DNA from: Onchidella celtica
Taxonomy: Eukaryota > Mollusca > Gastropoda > Systellommatophora > Onchidiidae
Assembly (NCBI GenBank): GCA_963931925.1
Contig: OZ007569.1
Location: forward strand, 71,287,118-71,351,117
Direction: 5' to 3'
DNA length: 64,000 nt
Positions 57,010 to 64,000 of the stretch are shown piece after piece. Both the position numbers and the translations under genes were made by a program. The notes under the pieces are model-generated. The model saw only the letters and a program-made list of their open reading frames with translations. It had not been told where the DNA came from and made no database searches. Position 1 is the first letter of the stretch. Every line of letters starts with the position of its first letter.

Positions 57010-57740
57010 TATCTATCTTTTTTACATAGATCTCTATCCTCTTCAAATTGAATGGACCGGAAACTAATCTAGATCTAGCATTTTGTGCAATCAATAGCCC
57101 TAGATGTAGAAATCTACCTCGATCTACTTAAAAATCAACTAAGCAGTGCATAGAATCTTCTTCCGTATAGATCTAGATGTGTTTAGATCTGGAGTCTTGG
57201 CCTAGATCTATCTACTGTGTTTTTGGCATTTTGTGCAATCAATAGCCCTAAATCTAACCCGTGCGCAAATCAAGCTATTGTACGGGATGCGCAGGGTGTC
57301 AACTCACAAAGGCAGAGCAGTAAGACTTAGATTCTAATTAAAAACAAACAAACCAAAATAAAATAAACAAATAGGAACAGACAAGATGAAGCAGGTCCAT
57401 AATAACCACCCAGAACTGAAACTTATATTCAAACCGATTTATCCCGGGCAGGGCCGGGGACCGCAGCTTGTTCTTTTATAAATGCGTCTGCCATTGCTAT
57501 TTCCGCCTTCTGGATTCTCTCTGTTGTCGTGCTGTTTCTGATATTTGGAAATATTGTTTATTGTTGTCATTTATTGTCTCCATGTTTACTGTCTGGTCTC
57601 TGTCAATATGTCGGCTCAGATGAGGAAGATCAAAGAGATGGGTTGACGTGGCCGCCCTCAGATCTTGCCGCCAATAGAATTGTGTCTCGTGTGTCTGCAT
57701 GAGAGAAAACACAACATGAAAGGTGAGATGTTCGAATGCT
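57010..57740. other. Intergenic, no gene recognised
   Basis: A phrase of about 30 bp (GCATTTTGTGCAATCAATAG, then CCCTA) occurs twice, near 57078 and 57227, amid several AGATCTAGAT motifs. No coding evidence. Confidence 0.4.
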
Positions 57741-57745
57741 TATAT

Positions 57746-58185
57746 CAGTGGTTCCCAACCTAGGCGATGTTGCCCCCCCCACCCCCCCCCCCAGGGAGCG
57801 ATTTTCATTTCCAAGGGGGCAAAAATGAAGAAAAGGGTGACAAGGGGCCGATTTCGGGGGCAAATATTAATACAGGATAGCCGCTGTCTTGTTCAACAAC
57901 ACGCCTAGATAGGCTTTATGAACAGAAGAGGCCTATGTTTTTTTTTGGGGTTTGTTAGTGGATTTGATAGAGAATGCTTTCTGAATTAATGAATAATCAG
58001 TACGCCTATTGTCATTAATTAGATGTTGAAAAACATAACGTCGTAATTTGTGTGTGGACTGTCTCCTTGTGAAATGTATGTTGGGTTTGAATAGGAATTT
58101 CGGGAGGGGAGGGTGGGGGGGGGGGCGATGAAAGAGAATTTGGAGCCTAATGGGAAGATTGCTTGAGAAACGTTAAGAACCACCG
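57746..58185. mobile_element. hAT-like non-autonomous element (440 bp)
   Basis: It starts CAGTGGTTCCCAACCT and ends AACGTTAAGAACCACCG, the classic Charlie-like inverted ends. The flanks give no clean 8-bp duplication. Internal C- and G-runs occur. No transposase. Confidence 0.7.
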
Positions 58186-58491
58186 GATTGTGTATTGTGA
58201 AATCAGCAAAGTGATCTAAAAATAACTCAATTCCCACTCCCTCCTCCAAACCCCTCAAAAAGAAAAATGATGTTCGAGATGCAGATCGGTGGTCGCTGAC
58301 ACAAATATGTGTCTGTTTGTGTGTGTGTGTATATGTGTTTGTGAGAGGTGGGGGTTTGCCTCCAATGTACGAAAAGCAAACAAGAGGGGGCGGGGAGGCG
58401 GGGGCCCCTGAGGCTCTCTCACTTACTTTTTGCAGTTCAGGTACCCCGGTAGTCAATTAAAACGTACCGTTTCATTTCCTTTTTTCCCCAG

Positions 58492-58701
58492 CAAATTAAG
58501 TTGTTTAGTAAAAGTACACACAAATCGTGTTTTTAACGAAACAATCAAATACTCCCTTCTAAAGGATGCCACTCAAAGTTTCAAACACAAAGGCTTCACC
58601 ATTGACCTTCACCGTACAGATTGCCACGAGCTCACATACAGGCCCCATTCTTGGGTTTGGCGGCCGAGAGGAGAGAAAAAGTTAATGAATAGTTTCCCCA
58701 G
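58492..58701 (+). CDS. Candidate host internal exon (70 codons), function unknown
   Basis: The segment is bounded by a pyrimidine-rich acceptor (TTTCCTTTTTTCCCCAG before 58492) and a strong donor (CAG then GTATGTG from 58702). It is 210 bp long and fully open. The first base completes a codon and the last two start one, so both introns would be phase 2 and the exon symmetric. The translation includes KLSCLVKVHTNRVF, GFTIDLHRTDCHEL and YRPHSWVWRPRGEKK, of mixed non-repetitive composition unlike the simple-sequence frames elsewhere. I do not recognise the family. No neighbouring exon was found in the window, so a large gene with long introns or a chance frame are both possible. Confidence 0.4.
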
Positions 58702-58704
58702 GTA

Positions 58705-59255
58705 TGTGATCTTTTTTTTTTCTTTTTTCTAGCCCATGAGAATACTCCAGGACCGCTCCCTGATAATACGTGATCAATTTCAATAAACATGCGGGGATAT
58801 ACTCGTACAAATCAGGCCGGATCTATCAAAGACACAGAGATCTAGCTCGTCCCCCTCCCATTTGCGCTATCGATGTTAATGCATGTCTGCCGTGAATAGA
58901 CATTATTTCCATTAAGTCTGAGTATGAATATCTGTTTGCTGGAGATCTAATATGATAGACAGCCATGGCCGCGGGCTAATTTATTCATTTTGTTCCGTAT
59001 TTCTGTGCTAAATTAGCCTTTTTGAGATACTCAAGTGAAAAGTAACGCCGTTCCCCCGAGGCTGTTTTTATTGTTGAAGTTAACCTACGTGATTTGCTGC
59101 TAGTTTTATTTTCAAGAGTTTATAATTAATATGCTTTTTATTAGTGCCAGGCAGTGGTTTGCTTGTGAGTGATGCGGAAGCTTGGATCAACCACTTCAAA
59201 GTATCTGGATATCACAAAGAGCTTACAGTACACACTCGAGTCAGAAGTATTATAA
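58705..59255. other. Low-repeat region next to the candidate exon
   Basis: No family repeat is seen apart from a T-run near 58712. This is one of the few stretches with no recognisable mobile element. It may be intron or conserved non-coding sequence. Confidence 0.3.
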
Positions 59256-59261
59256 TAGGGT

Positions 59262-59500
59262 GATCTTATAGGCTACATATATGTGGCCCCAATAAACACT
59301 CCCCATAATAATCAAACTATATAAGGTCACTCAATATATAAGAGAGTGTTTATTGGGGCTACATGTAGCTTTCATAACCAAACCCCACCCCTGAAACATT
59401 ATTTGCGCAACCCGTTTCTGTCTACGGTAATATTGATCTCTGGGTAGCCCAAATTGTTATGAAGGCTACATGTAACCCTAATAAACACTCCCTTTATAAT
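59262..59500. repeat. Inverted and direct copies of a 35-bp motif
   Basis: GGCTACATATATGTGGCCCC with AATAAACACTCCCC at about 59272 returns inverted at 59345-59380 (GTGTTTATTGGGGCTACATG) and direct at about 59463-59492. The first two can form a stem of about 35 bp. Confidence 0.7.
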
Positions 59501-59655
59501 ATGCTGTCAGATATGTGCGCAATAAAGCATCATTTCCGCCACATCGTTTTTGGGCAAGCTCTTTGGGATACCCAGATAATGATCCAAAGTTTAGATCAGT
59601 TAACCTTATTTTATACTTGTGGGTCTGGCATACCCAGGCATTCACTTTCTGCATC

Positions 59656-59763
59656 GTTGCTAGGGGACCATAGTCTATTACAAAGCCAAATAGAGAAAAT
59701 ACAGAGTTGTGCTCACTATTCAGCAATGGCTTATAATGGAAAATACCACGCTCCCCTAACAAC
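59656..59763. mobile_element. Family Z short TIR element (108 bp)
   Basis: GTTGCTAGGGGACCAT ... GCTCCCCTAACAAC inverted ends. The core is as in the other Z copies. Confidence 0.82.
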
Positions 59764-59832
59764 AGTCTCTTCATCATAACATCCCCCAACCCAATGTAAA
59801 ACAGGGCAAGTAAATCATGACGAGAAAACACC

Positions 59833-60797
59833 AAAAGCTGGTTACACACCTACAAGTATGCATGTCAAATTTACTTGATACAAGCAGAATGGTACTGGCG
59901 GCTTGTAGGTGTGGCATTACTTGAAGCTTGCGCAAGGAAGTTGGCTCCATTCGGTTTGGCATGAAGGAGACCAAGTTCTGTTTGGTGTTTACTCGTCATA
60001 CCAGCAGGCGCTACCGTGTTTCCCCCCTCCCCTCGCTTGCCCATGGGCTTGATCTTGTAAATGTGTTTTGCGTTTACAATGCTAATTCCTACTGTGACTG
60101 GTATCAAGGGATAGGCAGAGCTCCTGTCTAGATCTATTCGTGTTTTGAAATTACCTAATTGTGAGTCTTGAGATGGCTTCCTGGACTAGAGAAAATATTC
60201 TGACTTTTATTGAACTCTACAAATCATACGGATATTAAATTTGTGGAAGATCAAATCAAAAGGCTAGTAATAGGATATTAAAAGACAAAGCATATGGTCA
60301 ACTGGTACAATTTGTGCAACAGTTTGATAAAACGGCAAACGGAGAAATAATCACACACATACAAAAATTCATTCCCTCCGAACAACTTTCCGGAAAGAAT
60401 TAAAGAGTGCTGAAGCTCTAAAACGTCAGGAGCAGGCGAAGGGGATGTGATTGTGCCAAAATTATGCACACAAAACGATTCACTCGTCTCTCCTGGAAGC
60501 CATTTCTGAAGTAATTTGTGCAAATATGACTGATAAACACGTGCGTAATGTGTGTGTGCGAAGCATGGACGAGGCTAGAGGCGTGGCTGGACACGGGAAC
60601 TTGATTCGACCCGCGTGATCAAATCCATTTGTATGTGTGGGGCCAGCTAAACAGAACTTGGTCTCCTTCAAGCCAAGCCGAATGGAGCCAACTTCTTTGC
60701 GCAAGCTTCAAGCCATGCCACACCTACAAGCCGCCAGTACCATTCTGCTAGTATCAAGTAACCTTGTCATGCATACTTGTAGGTGTGTAGACAGCTT
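59833..60797. mobile_element. DNA transposon relic with about 150-bp inverted ends (965 bp)
   Basis: The left arm (ACACACCTACAAGTATGCAT ... GGAGACCAAGTTCTGTTT) returns inverted at 60648-60790. Both arms include GGCTTGTAGGTGTGGCAT-type sequence. The interior holds a possible MADF-like start at 60172. The superfamily is not fixed; PIF/Harbinger is a guess from the MADF-like motif. No target duplication was identified. Confidence 0.7.
60172..60237 (+). pseudogene. Possible MADF-like domain start, broken
   Basis: The plus frame reads MASWTRENILTFIELYKSYG and then Y and a stop. The W-x(7)-F-I-x-L-Y pattern resembles the first helix of MADF DNA-binding domains that accompany PIF/Harbinger transposases. 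The frame stops after 21 codons and nothing further is recognisable. Confidence 0.3.
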
Positions 60798-60801
60798 TAG
60801 A

Positions 60802-60930
60802 TTAGTTGACACTTGAGAATATCAGTGTAATAATTCGTAAAGATGTGATTCAGGCTGCAGCGTTGACCAAAAAAAAAAAAAAAGGCGGAAATTGGATCCC
60901 GATGAATCACACCCGCCACTTTTTTTTTTT
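60802..60930. repeat. Dispersed repeat V, copy 2
   Basis: GATTAGTTGACACTTGAGAA ... TGAATCACACCCGCCACT parallels 20441-20590. It contains an A-run and a T-run. Confidence 0.55.
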
Positions 60931-60934
60931 TTTA

Positions 60935-61235
60935 ATAAGAGGATTTTTTTTATTCGTTCATGTATGTGACACATGTCTCCCCTGTGATCTAGCCGGCGCG
61001 TATGAGTTGAGAGACAATGGTGAACCACTGGCTGGCGACCTTGTGAGTCTGCATTCCTATCTGATTTCCAAGTCAAGCTGTGAGCGTGAGCACCCCGTAA
61101 GTACCTGGTCTACGTGACCCGAATGGGGGATCTCCGCTATTGTGTTATGGGTCTGTACGTGTGTGAAACCCCGGAAGGTGATGGCCGGGCGGAGAAGGGG
61201 GTGCAGATCAGTGACCTTACTGGCTCAAGTGTGGC
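60935..61235. other. Intergenic, no gene recognised
   Basis: No motif, repeat family or splice-bounded frame that I trust. Confidence 0.35.
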
Positions 61236-61239
61236 GACT

Positions 61240-61455
61240 TTTATCGCAGTGGATTCCCAGTAACGCGAATGATACCCTCTGACTGACCACATGAAAACCA
61301 AAGTCGGTTCTCAGTAAAACAGACGATGCCTTCTCACTGACCAGCATGACATCCCTACTCCATTCTCCGCGTCAAACACGATACCTCCTTACTCACCACA
61401 GAAAACCCTGGTCCATTCTCAGTAACATAAAACGATACCTTCAAGACAAACGATA
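61240..61455. repeat. Imperfect tandem repeat, unit about 65-70 bp
   Basis: Three diverged units contain CAGTAA, then AACGATACCTTC, then ACTGACCAC-like phrases. The flank 61460-62030 shows no gene. Confidence 0.5.
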
Positions 61456-62039
61456 CGTTGATCGAGTACGGATTTGGTTCATGGACCTGGACACAGTCGT
61501 AGTGGATCGCAGTGGATCCGCATGAAATAAGAGTGAAGGAAAAAAATCATTCATTCATTCCACAGCTATGAATTTTCACAAGATGTATCATTGTTTCTCT
61601 TTTCTGTCAGTGTGTATGCCTTCATATGGTCACGCAGATCAAAATCTTGGGCATTTCCTCAGTTCATTATGTTCTTTACGTGACGTCCAGTTGTTTTTTG
61701 TTTTGTTTTTTGTTTCTCATTGTTTGCTTTTTGGTCCCCAAAAAACGTTCGAGTTTTTTTGTTGTTGTTATTTTTTGAGGTGTTCCTTCATTCCCTTAGC
61801 ATCCGTGAATCCATTTTATTGTTGTTGTTGTTTATGGATCCCACCAGAATTCTGCCCCAAGTTGCAAGAACAGAGGATTGGCATACAACTCTGCTTTACT
61901 AAACTAGCCAGGTCTCCAGAGCTAGAGTCAGAGTTTGGAGAAAGCATGTCCACACGATAACAGTCACATTGTACTAGGAAATAGCGAGATGATAGACAGA
62001 ATATAGCAGAACGATAGGACAGGAGAAGACACCTTTCAG

Positions 62040-62490
62040 AAGCGGCCATTAACCACCTGCGATAGGACAGAAGGAGATCTTATCAGAAGCGATAGGACAG
62101 GAGACGGCACCTTTCAGAAGTGGCCATCAACCACCTGCGATAGGACAGAAGGAGATCTTATCAGAAGCGATAGGGCAGGAGAAGACATCTTTCAGAAGCG
62201 GCCATCAACCACCTGCGATTGGACTGAAGGAGATCTTATCAGAAGTGACAGGACAGGAGAAGACACCTTTCAGAAGCGGCCATCAACCACCCACGATAGG
62301 ACAGAAGGAGATCTCACCAGAAGTGATAGGACAGGAGGAGACACCTTTCAGAAGCGGCCATCAAACACCTGCGATAGGACAGAAGGAGATCTTATCAGAA
62401 GCGATAGGACAGGAGAAGACACCTTTCAGAAGCGGCCATCAACCACCCACGATAGGACAGAAGGAGATCTCACCAGAGGCGTCCACAATC
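62040..62490. repeat. 78-bp minisatellite
   Basis: The unit GATAGGACAGGAGAAGACAC, CTTTCAGAAGCGGCCATCAA, CCACCTGCGATAGGACAGAA, GGAGATCTTATCAGAAGC repeats five to six times. The period is a multiple of three, which explains the 91-codon frame here. Each unit itself contains two GATAGGACAG half-motifs. Confidence 0.93.
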
Positions 62491-62764
62491 CTTCATCTGA
62501 GTTTGAAGAAAGCACGATAACGGCCCCATTGTACTAGCAAAAAGCAAGACGATGAACAATATATAACAGAACGGTAGGACTGAAGGAGAGCCTACCAGAA
62601 TCTGCCACCAACCACCCACCTAGCGGCAGGGAGGTCTATGTCTTAATATCATCAATGGCGGACAAGATTTCAAGTCACGGCGGTCCAAACCAGAAATTCT
62701 GATTGTTCCCCCTTATTTCTGTCATGAAGTGAATTGTAGTCTGAGGTTGTCTCACGAGATTACT

Positions 62765-62814
62765 GTTACAACCACCACCAGCACCACCGCCATCACCATC
62801 ACCACCACCAGCAC

Positions 62815-62856
<42 letters not shown>

Positions 62857-62858
62857 TA
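62765..62858. repeat. (CAC/CAT)n trinucleotide array
   Basis: CAC-rich, then pure (CAT)n. Confidence 0.95.
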
Positions 62859-62894
62859 TCAGAGTTCAGTTCTTTTTATTCTCGTGACAGTCTT

Positions 62895-63098
62895 CCATTC
62901 TCTCAGTCTCTGTCTCTCTCTCTCTCTCTTTCAACTTCTCTCTTTCTCTCTCTCTCTTTCAACCTCTCTCTTTCTCTCTCTCTCTTTCTCTCTTTCTCTC
63001 TCTTTCATCCTATCTCTTTCTCTGTCTCTCTCTTACTCTCTCCCCGTTTATCTCTCTCTCTCTCTTTCTCTGTCTCTCTCTTACTCTCTCCCCGTTTA

Positions 63099-63129
<31 letters not shown>

Positions 63130-63245
63130 CTCTCTTACTCTCTCCCCGTTTATCTCTCTCTCTCTCTCTCTTTCTCTGTCTCTCTCTCTCACTCCCTCTG
63201 TCTCCATCTATCTCTCCCTCCCTTTTTCGATTTCTCTCTCTCTTC
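62895..63245. repeat. CT-rich minisatellite tract
   Basis: A unit near 55-60 bp containing CTCTTACTCTCTCCCCGTTT recurs three times (63025-63170) within a (CT)n background. TG-rich sequence follows to 63315 and a C-run at 63453-63466. Confidence 0.9.
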
Positions 63246-63730
63246 ATTGTATATGTGTTTGTAATCTTATTATGTCCGTGCGCGCCTGTATGTGTGTATG
63301 TATGTGTGTATGTGCTCGCTAATCTCCCAGACACATTAATTTGTCTAGTCATTTATCTCTCTGGTAAGTTTTTCACCCATTGCTTTTTTCGTTGTTCGCC
63401 ATCTGTCTTCATTCTTTTTCATTTCCTTCTGCCTGTCTCTCTTATCTCCATTCCCCCCCCCCCCCCTCTTTGCTGCTCCCTCCGCCTCTGTCCGTGCACT
63501 ATGAACGCGTAAACGCGCCAGCAAACACACCTTAAGGTCAACTTCACCTGCACCAACTGAATGACATTGAGAACGCGCGACAATCGAATTTGACCCCCCT
63601 CAGAAAACAAATCGGCTGAAGTGACAGGAAAGATTAACTTTTTGATCTTGATCAGTTGACAGACTTTTGAGAAAACTCAGAATTGTGATGTTTCAAGCCA
63701 AACATAATTTTATTATTTTCATGAACCTAG

Positions 63731-64000
63731 GCGCAGACTAGTCGATTTTGATTGGCTGACTAGTTTGATGAAGGCGTCACTATCTATGGTTCTATTGAGA
63801 TCCAACCAATCGGCTTGTGCACGAAATCTCATTGAAACCAGAGAGTATGTATGTATAGAAAGGTTTCACTATTGGTCGATTTGCAATGCGAGACACGGAA
63901 GTCTCTGCGAAATCACTGTTAGCATGGAGCGGAAAGTAGGTCGCTGTGGTAAACAATACCCGTTTGTGCATTCCCACGGGGAGTAAGAGCTTACAAACGG
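63731..64000. mobile_element. Composite T plus U element, cut by the window end
   Basis: The left outer end (GCAGACTAGTCGATTTTGAT) resembles the T end at 48607. The U part starts at about 63839 (CCAGAGAGTATGTATGTATA) and runs to the end of the window, matching 48670 onwards. The junction sequence between T and U is the same as at the right side of the 48607 copy. Confidence 0.75.

Overview
This window reads as non-genic, repeat-dense DNA from an animal nuclear genome. It is AT-rich, has no operon-like gene packing, and is saturated with microsatellites, minisatellites, SINEs, LINE fragments, miniature inverted-repeat elements, hAT-like elements and solo LTRs. The RTE-type LINE tail (42088-42300), the zinc-finger LINE tail (5595-5757) and the tRNA-headed SINE with a long conserved core look like repeats I associate with molluscs, probably gastropods. 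That taxonomic guess is inference from repeat style, not a sequence match.

The only long intact reading frame is a LINE-type retrotransposon polyprotein (28584-31853). It carries the tail of an apurinic-like endonuclease, a reverse transcriptase with YADD, an RNase H domain and a CCHC knuckle. It lies exactly between two near-identical direct copies of a 3.15-kb segment (25437-28583 and 31860-35019). The layout is copy, LINE, copy, with no spare sequence at either edge. This is the most unusual structure in the window.

The rest can be read as layers of insertion. A tRNA-headed SINE family is present at about ten places with two alternative 3' tails. A 365-bp TIR element with 8-bp target duplications occurs three times: once inside a SINE tail, once inside another repeat whose empty site is also in the window, and once itself split by a 1442-bp solo LTR. 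Four solo LTRs (7172-8344, 11499-12761, 43229-44670, 55734-57002) each show TG...CA ends and 5-bp target duplications; one has a single mismatch. Two sit inside TIR elements and one inside a 33-bp minisatellite. hAT-like elements (25793, 49527, 54293, 55039, 57746) include one with a decayed transposase C-terminus and two with other elements nested inside.

Host coding evidence is almost absent. The best candidate is a 210-bp internal exon at 58492-58701 with good splice sites on both sides and an open, phase-symmetric frame. A possible THAP-like zinc-finger start (18535-18611, minus) and a MADF-like start (60172-60237) are more likely transposon relics. Most of the remaining open frames are translations of simple repeats and should not be treated as proteins.
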